From Polynucleobacter sp. AP-Nino-20-G2 (GTDB lineage Bacteria > Pseudomonadota > Gammaproteobacteria > Burkholderiales > Burkholderiaceae): a stretch of DNA of 64,000 nucleotides. This document shows positions 8,939-16,272 of the stretch, one piece after another (the stretch's first letter is position 1; each line of letters begins with the position of its first letter). Under the pieces are notes generated by a model. That model saw only the letters and a list, made by a program, of their open reading frames with translations. It was not told the origin of the DNA and did not search any database. The position numbers and the translations under genes are program-made. The DNA lies in contig NZ_CP061313.1 in the NCBI RefSeq assembly GCF_018688235.1, positions 541,130-605,129 on the forward strand, read 5' to 3'.

Positions 8939-9477
8939 TTAGATCTCCTTGTAGGTAAATCATTTGTGGTTTTTCAACCTTGACCAGTTCAGATTAACTG
9001 ATAAAGCAATTGTTTGTATTTATTGGGTATGGTTACCTATTCGCCAGCCATGAATGCGATCAGAATATTCATGCTTCGCCTGCTTTGGGAGTGTGCTCTA
9101 GGTTCGAAATTCTTGTCAACTCCCTTTCATATTGATTTTTAAGGAAGTACAAGCCTTCTGCTATCCCAGCTGATCGGTTTTGAATTGTCATTTTTAACTC
9201 TCTTCGTGTTGTGTGTTTCGATAGGTTTATGTTGATCCTTCGCCATTGATCTGTCTAATGAATTAATATAAACTTATTAATCTATTAAATCGATAAAAAA
9301 ATTCAATTGATTTTTGGTGGTCCATGCTAATCCAGGGAATTAGGAGTGAAGATGATTATTTGTTAGAACTTAACGTTAAAGCCTGCTTTGGGTCGAGAAG
9401 TGGCCGATTGCCTGAATCGATCCCAAAGTCTCAAATCGGCCATTAAGAGACGCCATTAACTTTATAGGTTTAATAAA
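8939..9477. other. 539-bp intergenic region upstream of katG
   Basis: No credible gene is present. The region should hold the katG promoter, with its ribosome-binding site AAGGAGA just before the start. It also contains an AT-rich 7-bp perfect dyad ATTAATA/TATTAAT (9262-9268 and 9275-9281), and the complex inverted repeats at 9386-9441 listed separately. Confidence 0.5.
9386..9441. repeat. Nested and mutually exclusive inverted repeats
   Basis: An outer stem CTTTGGG/CCCAAAG (9386-9392 with 9422-9428) encloses CGATT/AATCG (9405-9409 with 9415-9419). A competing 8-bp stem GGCCGATT/AATCGGCC uses 9402-9409 with 9434-9441. The element lies just downstream of the beta-barrel gene at 9478-10245, which is on the minus strand. 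It may be a terminator or RNA-stability element, or a dispersed intergenic repeat. There is no T-tract typical of an intrinsic terminator. Confidence 0.5.
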
Positions 9478-10245
9478 TTAGAACTCATACTCCACCTGCA
9501 TCCGAATTGTGTTCTTTGGAGATGCCGTAGTTGTTCCCCAAAGGTAGGCAAAGTTATAGACAAGCGCCTCTTTTCGTCCTAGTTTTGTTTTCCCAAATAT
9601 GGCTGGACCAACACTGGTTTGCTGCTGTTGATTGGTATTCCAGCTATTAAGCTGCCCAAGCCAGGAAAACAATTGCGCTCCCAGCTCAAGCTCGGGTTGT
9701 AATCGGTACTTTAACTGCCCTTGGTAGCCAAAATAGGTGCCCTGATTTTCAGTGCCAGTGTAATGACCTTGCATGAGTAGATTTAGGTTTGCCTGCCACT
9801 TATTCCAATCCTTTTGCAGTAAAAAGCCGTACTTAGCTTCGTAACCCTCATTACGATTTTGTGGGCGCTCCAGTTCAAGCAAGAATCCCACATCTACAAA
9901 ATATTTCCCCGTCTCGGTGAGTTGGAATTTATTTTCCCACTCGATAGCGTCAAATTGTGAGTTATTACCATCCCAAGTATTTTTTCCATAGATCTCAGTA
10001 AACCACCAAGAAGTCACCCCATATCCAAAACCAATGGAGGCGCCTGATTGTCTCGGGTCTCCAGCAGTTCTTGGGGTTTGAGTCCCAAACTTCGTATCGA
10101 TCTCTCTTTCTCCCTCTTCTACTCTAGGGCTATAGATGTAGTCAGCGGGCCCACTGAGATATTCGGCTGCATGTGTAACTGTGGCAGTTAATAAAAAGAT
10201 GGATGCTCCGACCCACTTAAGAAAGGCAAAGACAATCCATTTCAT
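9478..10245 (-). CDS. Predicted outer-membrane beta-barrel protein, iron-regulated pair
   Basis: This 255-residue protein has a Sec signal peptide ending about residue 26 (VTHA-AEY). Alternating hydrophobic and polar strands rich in Trp, Tyr and Gly follow, and the C-terminus is Gln-Val-Glu-Tyr-Glu-Phe. This is the pattern of an outer-membrane barrel. The start codon overlaps the stop of the cupredoxin gene (ATGA), so the two are one operon behind a Fur box. From general knowledge, similar barrels accompany cupredoxin and FTR1-type iron-uptake genes in betaproteobacteria, but no FTR1 permease is present in this window. Iron or metal transport is therefore inferred from context. No specific family was recognised. 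Confidence 0.65.
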   Translation of the reverse strand: MKWIVFAFLKWVGASIFLLTATVTHAAEYLSGPADYIYSPRVEEGEREIDTKFGTQTPRTAGDPRQSGASIGFGYGVTSWWFTEIYGKNTWDGNNSQFDAIEWENKFQLTETGKYFVDVGFLLELERPQNRNEGYEAKYGFLLQKDWNKWQANLNLLMQGHYTGTENQGTYFGYQGQLKYRLQPELELGAQLFSWLGQLNSWNTNQQQQTSVGPAIFGKTKLGRKEALVYNFAYLWGTTTASPKNTIRMQVEYEF

Positions 10246-10574
10246 TTCACAATAACCACGCCTTGAGCCGTCTCAGGGCTAAACTCACCTTCAAACTTGT
10301 AGAGTCCTGGTGAGAGTGGGCCAATATAAAAAGAGGCACTACCGTTAGCTTTAATGAGCACCTCACGATTAAGTTCGTGACTTTCAAATTCTTCTGGGGT
10401 GTCATCTAAGTTCTGAATGACCAGTCTTACTTTGGTGTCAGCGGGGATCTCAATTTGAGAGGGTGAGAAGCGCCCCTTTTGAATCTTGATTGTAATTTCT
10501 GACGGATTAGCGCTTGCCAAGGTAGCAACCCCAACCATTAGGCAAAATAGTGCATTAGCAACGGTGTTTTTCAT
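10242..10574 (-). CDS. Periplasmic cupredoxin-domain protein, FTR1/EfeO-type
   Basis: This 110-residue secreted protein has a signal peptide of about 22 residues (ending ASA-NPS) followed by a single cupredoxin-like beta-sandwich. The motif PEEFESHELNREVLI and the ending PGLYKFEGEFSPETAQGVVIVK are typical of the small cupredoxins linked to ferrous or ferric iron permeases. The classical type-1 copper Cys ligand is absent, so acidic residues and His may bind metal instead. It is the first gene of a two-gene operon with an overlapping downstream barrel gene. A strong Fur-type box lies 22 bp upstream of the start, so iron repression is expected. Confidence 0.75.
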   Translation of the reverse strand: MKNTVANALFCLMVGVATLASANPSEITIKIQKGRFSPSQIEIPADTKVRLVIQNLDDTPEEFESHELNREVLIKANGSASFYIGPLSPGLYKFEGEFSPETAQGVVIVK

Positions 10575-10595
10575 AAAATGAGATTTTTATCAAAT

Positions 10596-10613
10596 AATAA
10601 TGATTCTCATTAT
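10596..10613 (-). promoter_or_regulatory. Fur box upstream of the cupredoxin operon
   Basis: AATAATGATTCTCATTAT closely matches the Fur consensus (GATAATGATAATCATTATC). It lies 22 bp before the cupredoxin start, where promoter elements are expected. A second, weaker Fur-like stretch (ATTGAGAATGGATCTCATT) follows around 10620-10638, which suggests extended Fur binding. Confidence 0.75.
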
Positions 10614-10689
10614 ATACATTATTGAGAATGGATCTCATTTGATAAAAAGAGTGCAAATATAGCTTATTAGTCTGCTTAGGGTATGTTGG

Positions 10690-10740
10690 CAAATGGACTA
10701 GGCATCCTCGGCCCTGGTTCGATTCCGCCCCGGGTCACCA
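10690..10740 (+). pseudogene. Degenerate 3' part of a tRNA-Phe gene
   Basis: The segment ends GGTTCGATTCCGCCCCGGGTCACCA-like (10716-10740), nearly the T-loop, acceptor strand and CCA of a proteobacterial tRNA-Phe. Upstream, GGACT...ATCCTCG matches that tRNA's anticodon arm. The loop has lost the GAA anticodon, the T-stem is mispaired (CCTGG against CCGCC), and no 5' half is present. It is therefore a remnant and not a working tRNA. Such 3' tRNA fragments are typical scars of elements that integrated at the 3' end of a tRNA gene. With the CCA end pointing right, the element would lie to the left. Confidence 0.55.
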
Positions 10741-10799
10741 TCAGTCTATTGTGGGTCGTTAGCAGTCGTTTGGGTTAACAGACATATCATCCACTGCTC

Positions 10800-10821
10800 T
10801 GCGCATAATTGGAGGGTATGT
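10800..10821 (+). repeat. Right copy of an imperfect direct repeat (partner at 3494-3515)
   Basis: TGCGCATAATTGGAG (10800-10814) followed by GGTATGT matches the left copy with one substitution and one single-base gap. It runs into the 5' edge of RNA candidate B. CATAAT at 10804-10809 could also act as a -10 element for that RNA. Confidence 0.4.
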
Positions 10822-10953
10822 AAATTTCCCTGTAAGCAGGGTGGGTTGCTGAGATAATATGGGTGATGACTAGGTTCACCGCTAGCCAGATTCTGTATCT
10901 GTAGATACGGAGAAGATATTTACAAGCCCCGCCATGACGTGGGGCTTTTTTAT
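10816..10953 (+). ncRNA. Candidate structured small RNA, copy B, with Rho-independent terminator
   Basis: This is the second copy of the RNA candidate at 6458-6592. A perfect 7-bp closing helix TGTAAAT/ATTTACA (10819-10825 with 10918-10924) encloses three parts: a hairpin CCCTG-TAAG-CAGGG (10828-10841), a helix GGTGA/TCACC (10862-10866 with 10876-10880), and a hairpin GTATC/GATAC (10895-10899 with 10904-10908). The terminator GCCCC...GGGGC (10926-10930 with 10941-10945) with a T-tract follows. The terminator ends about 20 bp before recQ, so this could be an independent sRNA or a recQ leader with premature termination. No known riboswitch family was recognised. The GCTGAGATAAT stretch superficially recalls the TPP element, but the rest does not fit. 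Confidence 0.6.
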
Positions 10954-10971
10954 TCCAAAGGAGCATGACTG

Positions 10972-12810
10972 TTGCAATCGAGCCGCCAAGTACTTCATGA
11001 TGTTTTTGGCTTTGATCAATTTCGGGGCGCCCAAGAGTCTATTGTTGAGCATGTAGTCGCAGGTGGGGATGCTTTGGTTCTCATGCCCACCGGCGCTGGC
11101 AAGTCGCTGTGCTATCAGATTCCCTCACTAGTTCGCCGCGGTGTAGGGGTAGTGGTTTCGCCCTTAATAGCGCTGATGCAAGATCAGGTTGATGCCTTAA
11201 CCCAGCTGGGTGTGAAGGCTTCTTTTCTAAATTCTAGCCTGGATGCGGCCGCATCACAAAAGGTGATCAGTCAATTATTAGCCGGAGATCTAGACTTGAT
11301 CTACGTAGCGCCAGAACGTCTGATGAGTAATAGCTTTCTATCAATGCTCGATAGTCTCAATGCTGGTCCTGGCATTGCATTATTCGCTATTGATGAGGCG
11401 CACTGCGTTTCACAATGGGGTCATGATTTCCGCCCAGAATATCGCCAGTTAACTGTGTTGCACGAACGATTTCCAAAGGTGCCTCGTATCGCCTTAACGG
11501 CCACTGCGGATGCGCCAACCAGAGCGGAAATTGTGGAGCGTCTTTCGCTGGAATCTGCTGAGCAGTTTGTCTCTAGCTTCGATCGTCCCAATATTAAGTA
11601 TCGAGTTCTGCAAAAGCAGAGTGCTAAACAACAGTTAGAGCACTTTTTAAATGCCGAACATTCCAATGACTCAGGAATTATTTATTGTCTATCGCGTCGC
11701 AGTGTAGAGGAGACTGCGCAATGGTTAAAAGACCGCGGGTGGGATGCCATGCCGTATCACGCAGGTTTAAGTGTGGAAACGCGAAGCGCCAATCAAAAAC
11801 GTTTCTTGCGTGAAGAGGGCGTCATCATGGTTGCCACCGTAGCGTTTGGTATGGGTATTGATAAGCCCAATGTCCGCTTTGTGGCTCATCTCGATCTACC
11901 CAAAAGCATGGAGGGCTATTACCAAGAAACTGGCCGAGCAGGGCGTGATGGCTTGCCTGCAAATGCTTGGATGACCTACGGATTTGGTGACGTGGTGAGC
12001 TTGCGGCAAATGGTAGATTCTGGTGAGGCTTCTGAAGATCGTAAACGGGTAGAGCGCCAAAAGCTGAATGCCTTGCTGGGTTATTGTGAGTCCACAACCT
12101 GCCGTCATCAAACGATCTTGCGTTATTTTGGTGAGGCGCATGCTGGTGGCTGCGGTAATTGCGATAACTGCCTAGAACCAGTGGCGACTTGGAATGCTAC
12201 GCAGGAAGTACAAAAAGCATTGTCATGCGTGTATCGCACAGGCCAGCGTTTTGGTGTGACGCACTTAATTGATGTGCTGTTGGGTAAAGTGACTCCTAGG
12301 GTGAGGCAATATTTTCATGAGCAAGTGAGTACATTTGGCATTGGTGCGGAACTCAATCAGGCGCAGTGGAATAGCATCTATCGTCAATTGGTAGCGGGTG
12401 GATATTTAGACGCTGATATTGAATTACATGGTGGTTTAAAGTTGGTGGATGACGTTGCCTTACCCGTATTACGCGGAGAGCAAGAAGTTTGGCTACGAAA
12501 AGAAACAGGCTATTCCAAGAGCAATGCTACGAAGTCAGGAGCAAAGAAAAGCTCCACACATCCCTTTAGTAATATTAAGGATGAAAACTTATGGGAAGCG
12601 CTTAAGGCCAAGCGTACTGAGCTCGCCCGCGAGCAAGGGGTGCCACCCTATGTGATTTTTCATGACAGTACTTTGCTGGAGATGGTCAAATTTGCGCCAG
12701 CCACCTTAGAGCAATTTAGTCGTATTGGTGGGGTCGGGCAAGCCAAGTTGGAGCGTTATGGAGAGCACTTTCTTGAAGTCATTCGGGAAGGCCTAGAGAG
12801 CCCGTCTTAA
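10972..12810 (+). CDS. recQ: ATP-dependent DNA helicase RecQ
   Basis: RecQ is a 3'-5' helicase of the RecF recombination pathway. The start is TTG 10972, chosen because AAAGGAG sits 8 bp upstream and an in-frame stop lies just before. The helicase core has a Walker A (MPTGAGKSLCYQIP), a DEAH box (IDEAHCVSQWGHDFRPEYRQL) and motif VI (QETGRAGRDG). The RQC zinc site is visible as CESTTCRHQTI...GGCGNCDNC. An HRDC domain lies in the last ~80 residues (LWEALKAKRTELAREQGVPPYVIFHD). The 612-residue length is normal. The gene directly follows the terminator of RNA candidate B. Confidence 0.97.
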   Translation: MQSSRQVLHDVFGFDQFRGAQESIVEHVVAGGDALVLMPTGAGKSLCYQIPSLVRRGVGVVVSPLIALMQDQVDALTQLGVKASFLNSSLDAAASQKVISQLLAGDLDLIYVAPERLMSNSFLSMLDSLNAGPGIALFAIDEAHCVSQWGHDFRPEYRQLTVLHERFPKVPRIALTATADAPTRAEIVERLSLESAEQFVSSFDRPNIKYRVLQKQSAKQQLEHFLNAEHSNDSGIIYCLSRRSVEETAQWLKDRGWDAMPYHAGLSVETRSANQKRFLREEGVIMVATVAFGMGIDKPNVRFVAHLDLPKSMEGYYQETGRAGRDGLPANAWMTYGFGDVVSLRQMVDSGEASEDRKRVERQKLNALLGYCESTTCRHQTILRYFGEAHAGGCGNCDNCLEPVATWNATQEVQKALSCVYRTGQRFGVTHLIDVLLGKVTPRVRQYFHEQVSTFGIGAELNQAQWNSIYRQLVAGGYLDADIELHGGLKLVDDVALPVLRGEQEVWLRKETGYSKSNATKSGAKKSSTHPFSNIKDENLWEALKAKRTELAREQGVPPYVIFHDSTLLEMVKFAPATLEQFSRIGGVGQAKLERYGEHFLEVIREGLESPS

Positions 12811-13280
12811 CCGCTATTTGCACAACTCAAGGCGGCCCATATATCCCTTGTGAGCAAGGCAGGGTGGAAGGCTTTGCAGTTTGTAACTGCGTGTCGCCGC
12901 TATGGAATTTATTGATTGTTAATAATCTTTTCAATTGACGGTCGATGCTGATCGCAGTATCAAACTGAACTGCTGTCAATTTAGGCCCACAACCAAAGAG
13001 AGTTTTTCTATAGTAAATCATTGGAGCAAAATGGGTTGATTCTGGATTAACGCAAGCTACTCTTTCTAGTCTTGCGTCCAAGGCATAGGCGGTGACTTTG
13101 TTCACTGCCAACTAGCCTCTATTTTTTTGTGTGCAGAGAAAAAGACTGCAGGCAAGCCGCTCGGTAGAGATGAGGCCTTGATTTTAAATCCCCAATAAAT
13201 AGATTATTCGATATTTAGGTGTCAACCTGTAGCTATCAATAAACGCTGATGTAGATATAGACTCATCAGCGGAGGTTGGT
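12811..13280. other. Intergenic region between recQ and the small secreted protein
   Basis: No convincing gene is present. A minus-strand frame at 12827-13111 (94 codons, TTG start with an AGAGG before it) is possible but has no recognisable domain. The upstream part of the next gene holds a GGAGG at about 13271. Confidence 0.4.
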
Positions 13281-13607
13281 ATGAAAAAGCTTTTAGTTTC
13301 TTTATGCGTTCTTGTTACCTTGCTTGGAGGCGCTTCTTCTGCAAGCGCTCATGGAGGTAGGGGTGGTTATGAGGGGGGCTGGCACCGCGGCGGTTGGCAT
13401 GGTGGTGGCTGGGCACCATTTGCTGTGGGCGCCGTTGCTGGGGCGGTTATTGCCAATGCTTATTACAGGCCAGCTCCGGTTTACTACGGCCCACCAGCTT
13501 ACTATCGCGCACCAATACAGCAAACTGCAGCCTTTTGCCCTGAGAATGGCCTCTACTACCCCCAAACTCAGGCTTGCCCCAGTGGTTGGCAAAGAGTGGT
13601 GTATTAA
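13281..13607 (+). CDS. Small secreted Gly/His/Tyr-rich protein
   Basis: This 108-residue protein begins with a clear Sec signal peptide (MKKLLVSLCVLVTLLGGASSASA). A Gly-His-Trp-rich stretch follows, then a short hydrophobic Ala/Gly/Val segment (APFAVGAVAGAVIANAYY) that could be a glycine-zipper-like membrane element. A Pro/Tyr-rich part and a C-terminal motif with two Cys (FCPENGLYYPQTQACPSGW) complete it. That ending is common in small betaproteobacterial envelope proteins of unknown role. The start is ATG 13281 with GGAGG 7 bp upstream. The His-rich part might bind metal, but this is inference. Confidence 0.7.
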   Translation: MKKLLVSLCVLVTLLGGASSASAHGGRGGYEGGWHRGGWHGGGWAPFAVGAVAGAVIANAYYRPAPVYYGPPAYYRAPIQQTAAFCPENGLYYPQTQACPSGWQRVVY

Positions 13608-13714
13608 TCAGAGCAGACCCTCTTACTGAGTGCTAGACACTGCAATGCGATAGGCATAGGATTGCATCATGCCTTTCTTAAAAAGGCACTACGACTTCAT
13701 AAGAAGGGGGCTTG

Positions 13715-14089
13715 ATGAAAATCTATCCAATTGCGCTCGAGCTGACTGTTTGGTTTGAGTTGGGAATCAATCAGTATGAAATTACTATTGACGAGCATTC
13801 ATCACTCTCCGTAAAGAAAACGGATGATGTGCTGCACACCCGAGACTTGTTGCCTGCAGAGGTGGGTGAGTTAATTGCTGCCATTAAAGCAGTAGAGATA
13901 CCGGTCTTGCAATACGCCGATACGGATTCAGAAAAGGCCTCTTCTAGTTATGAGCTCATCATTGAATCTGCCCACTTTTCTGTGGAGTTGAATTGGGAGG
14001 ATCTGGATGTTGCAGCTAATGCTGCTGGGTCTCTTGAGTCTGTCTCCAGGCTTGCTGGGCTAGTAGAAAAGTTTGGTGAATTTCACTAA
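13715..14089 (+). CDS. Hypothetical cytoplasmic protein
   Basis: No family was recognised. The 124-residue product is acidic and has no signal peptide or membrane segment. It has alternating strand-like parts (ALELTVWFELGINQYEITI, SYELIIESAHFSVELNW) and helices, which suggests one small globular domain. ATG 13715 was preferred over the overlapping TTG 13712 because AAGGGGG lies just upstream. It stands alone between two small envelope-protein genes. Confidence 0.55.
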   Translation: MKIYPIALELTVWFELGINQYEITIDEHSSLSVKKTDDVLHTRDLLPAEVGELIAAIKAVEIPVLQYADTDSEKASSSYELIIESAHFSVELNWEDLDVAANAAGSLESVSRLAGLVEKFGEFH

Positions 14090-14176
14090 GGTAAAAAACG
14101 ACGCTGATGCTGTTTGCCTGTGGTCTCGGTAAAGACGGATAGAATGACTTATCCCTTTATCCAGGACTCATTTTCT

Positions 14177-14446
14177 ATGCAAACCATCTTGAGAATATCG
14201 GCGCTTGCCATTGCTGTTGCGCTTAACGCCTGCTCTACACCGCAAAGCGAGTTTGGCGTTTATCGTCAATCAGATGGTACGGTTGGAGTACATGCTCCCA
14301 AGTCCGCCAAAGATACTGAGGCGCAAGCAGCCGCAGCAGAAGAGTGTAAAAAACTAGGAAAGCGTAACGCCACTATTGTTGAAACTCGTAAAACAGTGAA
14401 CGATCGCTTTCCTATAACCTACATTTTTGTGTGCAATACCTACTAG
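14177..14446 (+). CDS. Small predicted lipoprotein
   Basis: This 89-residue protein starts at ATG 14177 with MQTILRISALAIAVALNAC, a short lipoprotein signal with the lipobox LNAC and Cys 19 as the lipidation site. The mature part is hydrophilic (TPQSEFGVYRQSDGTVGVHAPK) with two further Cys (EECKK and FVCNTY) that could form a disulfide. The frame stays open upstream to 14114, but that extension would bury the signal sequence, so the internal ATG is preferred. The function is unknown. It should be anchored in the envelope. Confidence 0.65.
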   Translation: MQTILRISALAIAVALNACSTPQSEFGVYRQSDGTVGVHAPKSAKDTEAQAAAAEECKKLGKRNATIVETRKTVNDRFPITYIFVCNTY

Positions 14447-14449
14447 ATA

Positions 14450-15340
14450 TTAGCTAAGCAACCATTTCTTAATGGATTTGTTTACACACATTGCATCTAA
14501 AGCTAAGCCAAAGAACTCTGATCCGTTGGTGATCATGCTTTCAATAGCCTCTACCTTGCCAGATTTAATGCCACGTAAGTATGTGGCGGCGCGGTAGCGC
14601 AGGAAGTGCTCATTCTTGCCATCTTCATTATCCGTAGAGCAGATTTCTAGGCTGCCATAACGGGTTTCTGGATTGATATTCAGAATAGAAAGACCTAATG
14701 CGCCAATCAACTTCTCAGGCACTGGAATTGGCACATAGGAGTAGAGGGACACTAATCGCTCTTCTTCGTCGACTTCAATGATGTGATCTACATCAAACAC
14801 ATCTTTTTCTGTCAACTCAGTTTCACCTGAATCGCCGCCACCAAATGTGGACTCAAATTGCAACATAGCTGTGTTGCTATCTTTGGAGATCTCGATCATG
14901 TCAGGGTAGCCAAGCAATCCTTTCCACCAGTACATCAGTGAGAAGGTGCAAGGTTTCACTTCAACTAAACCCTTCTTGGTTGCCTTGGCAAAGTACAAAC
15001 CATAGAACTCATCATCTTCTTCAAGTCCGTATTGGTCTACTTTTAGCGCTTTAGGAGCAGCCTGTTTTGTGGATTTTTTAGCAGCCTTCTTTGGAGCAGG
15101 CTTTTTGGCTGCTGGCTTTTTAGCCACAACCTTTTTTACTGCTTTCTTTGCTACCGGCTTTTTGACGGCAGCTTTTTTAGCAACCACTTTCTTAGCCGCT
15201 GGTTTTTTCACTACCTTTTTTGCAGCCTTCTTAGCTACCACTTTTTTAGCGGCAACCTTCTTGACGGCTTTCTTTGCAGGGGCTTTTTTTACCACCTTGG
15301 TAGCTACTTTCTTTTTTGCTGGTGACTTCTTTGTAGCCAT
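14450..15340 (-). CDS. Histone H1-like Lys/Ala-rich tail fused to an acidic globular domain
   Basis: The first ~100 of 296 residues are low-complexity Lys/Ala/Val/Pro repeats (KKAAKKVV, KKPAAKK) like the bacterial histone H1 proteins AlgP and HctB, so DNA binding is expected. Residues ~105-296 form a separate acidic domain (EEDDEFYGLYFAKATKKG... LYSYVPIPVPEK...LRYRAATYLRG). By eye its C-terminal part is reminiscent of the YbjN / type III chaperone-like fold, but I am not sure. A basic tail joined to a large acidic domain is unusual compared with plain H1-like proteins. It is monocistronic and divergent from the YdcH gene. A nucleoid-associated role is inferred. Confidence 0.7.
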   Translation of the reverse strand: MATKKSPAKKKVATKVVKKAPAKKAVKKVAAKKVVAKKAAKKVVKKPAAKKVVAKKAAVKKPVAKKAVKKVVAKKPAAKKPAPKKAAKKSTKQAAPKALKVDQYGLEEDDEFYGLYFAKATKKGLVEVKPCTFSLMYWWKGLLGYPDMIEISKDSNTAMLQFESTFGGGDSGETELTEKDVFDVDHIIEVDEEERLVSLYSYVPIPVPEKLIGALGLSILNINPETRYGSLEICSTDNEDGKNEHFLRYRAATYLRGIKSGKVEAIESMITNGSEFFGLALDAMCVNKSIKKWLLS

Positions 15341-15503
15341 GGTCTTATTACCCTTCTTTTTGGTAGTTAATGTGCCTAGTGCACAAGTTGATATTACTTC
15401 AGTTTCAATCTACTTTTGCTGATACTTATATGGGGATTAACCTTGGGATATCAAGGGGTTCGGCGCTGGGGGTTTGATATTTTTCTGTGGCGAGTTCTGG
15501 CGC

Positions 15504-15531
15504 TTGAATTTAAACGCTTTCTTGCTACACT
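15504..15531 (+). promoter_or_regulatory. Putative sigma-70 promoter of the YdcH-family gene
   Basis: TTGAAT and TACACT are separated by 16 bp and lie about 43 bp upstream of the start codon at 15574. The match to the consensus is moderate. Confidence 0.4.
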
Positions 15532-15573
15532 GGAACTGCGCAGTTATTAATAACCTCAACTTAAAGAGAATCT

Positions 15574-15789
15574 ATGTTCCCTGAATATCGTGAGTTAATT
15601 ACTAAGCTAAAAACATCTGATCGTCACTTCTCCCATCTATTTGATAAGCACAATAAATTAGATCAGCAGATTCAGAGAATGGAGGCTCATAGTGAGCCAA
15701 GCACTCCCGAGGAAATAGAAACCCTCAAGAAAGAAAAGTTACTTCTTAAGGATCAGCTCTACGCCGTCCTTAAGAAGGCCAGCGCCTAA
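15574..15789 (+). CDS. YdcH family protein (DUF465)
   Basis: This is a 71-residue, highly charged all-helical protein: MFPEYRELITKLKTSDRHF, then HNKLDQQIQRME, then a heptad-like region TPEEIETLKKEKLLLKDQLYAVL. This is the standard YdcH/DUF465 pattern of a short antiparallel coiled-coil hairpin, and the length is normal for the family. It is cytoplasmic and its molecular role is unknown. It is monocistronic with a fair promoter just upstream. Confidence 0.85.
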   Translation: MFPEYRELITKLKTSDRHFSHLFDKHNKLDQQIQRMEAHSEPSTPEEIETLKKEKLLLKDQLYAVLKKASA

Positions 15790-15847
15790 GGTCTTAGCGC
15801 GGATTTCGGGCCAAGCCTCTGGGTCCGATTCAATCAGGTGTTGGCGT

Positions 15848-16195
15848 TTAAGCCTTCTTTAAGAAGCAGGCTTTCAAGAGCATATTTCCAGCTTCAGTTT
15901 TGCAATCCACTTCATGGTCGCCCGAGACCAATCGGATACCCTTGATTTTGGTGCCGACTTTCAGGGTGGTGGATGAGCCCTTTACCTTCAAGTCTTTAAT
16001 TAGGGTCACGGTATCGCCATCGGCTAGTAGATTGCCATTGGCATCTTTTACGATCAGACCGCCTTCTTCCTCTTCTGCAGCAGCGGCCATAGGCCACTCA
16101 TGTCCACATTGGGCGCAAACGTAATTGTCCCCGTCTGGATAGGTCATATCCTCTTGGCAGGCAGGGCATTTTGGAAGATTGCTAGAGGTGTTCAT
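15848..16195 (-). CDS. yjdM: YjdM/PhnA-family zinc-ribbon protein
   Basis: The protein has 115 residues. The N-terminal zinc ribbon is built from CPAC and CAQC. A conserved C-terminal domain follows, with the family hallmarks VKDANGNLLADGDTVTLIKDLKVKGSSTTLKVGTKIKGIRL and a final KACFLKK. The historical name PhnA (phosphonate utilisation) is misleading, since no phosphonate genes are nearby and the function is not settled. The acidic linker between the ribbon and the second domain (AAAAEEEEGG) is longer than usual. It is cytoplasmic and transcribed convergently towards the YdcH gene. Confidence 0.9.
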   Translation of the reverse strand: MNTSSNLPKCPACQEDMTYPDGDNYVCAQCGHEWPMAAAAEEEEGGLIVKDANGNLLADGDTVTLIKDLKVKGSSTTLKVGTKIKGIRLVSGDHEVDCKTEAGNMLLKACFLKKA

Positions 16196-16272
16196 GAGGC
16201 GCTATCGATAAAAGTAATGTAGGGCTTGATTTTAGTGCACTGGCTAGTGCAAAAAGCTAGAATGAACTCACC

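Noticed and set aside
10816..10953. TPP riboswitch at RNA candidate B
   Set aside because: GCTGAGATAAT resembles part of the TPP element, but the second conserved half is missing and recQ is not a thiamine gene.
12827..13111. Minus-strand frame of 94 codons between recQ and the small secreted protein
   Set aside because: It has a TTG start, no recognisable domain and no operon partner. It is noted as possible in the intergenic entry but not called as a gene.
14114..14176. Upstream extension of the small lipoprotein
   Set aside because: It would add 21 polar residues before a clear lipoprotein signal peptide.
15069..15422. Plus-strand frame rich in Phe, Ala and Leu that looks like a membrane protein
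   Set aside because: It is the reverse complement of the Lys/Ala repeats of the histone-like gene, so its apparent hydrophobicity is an artefact.
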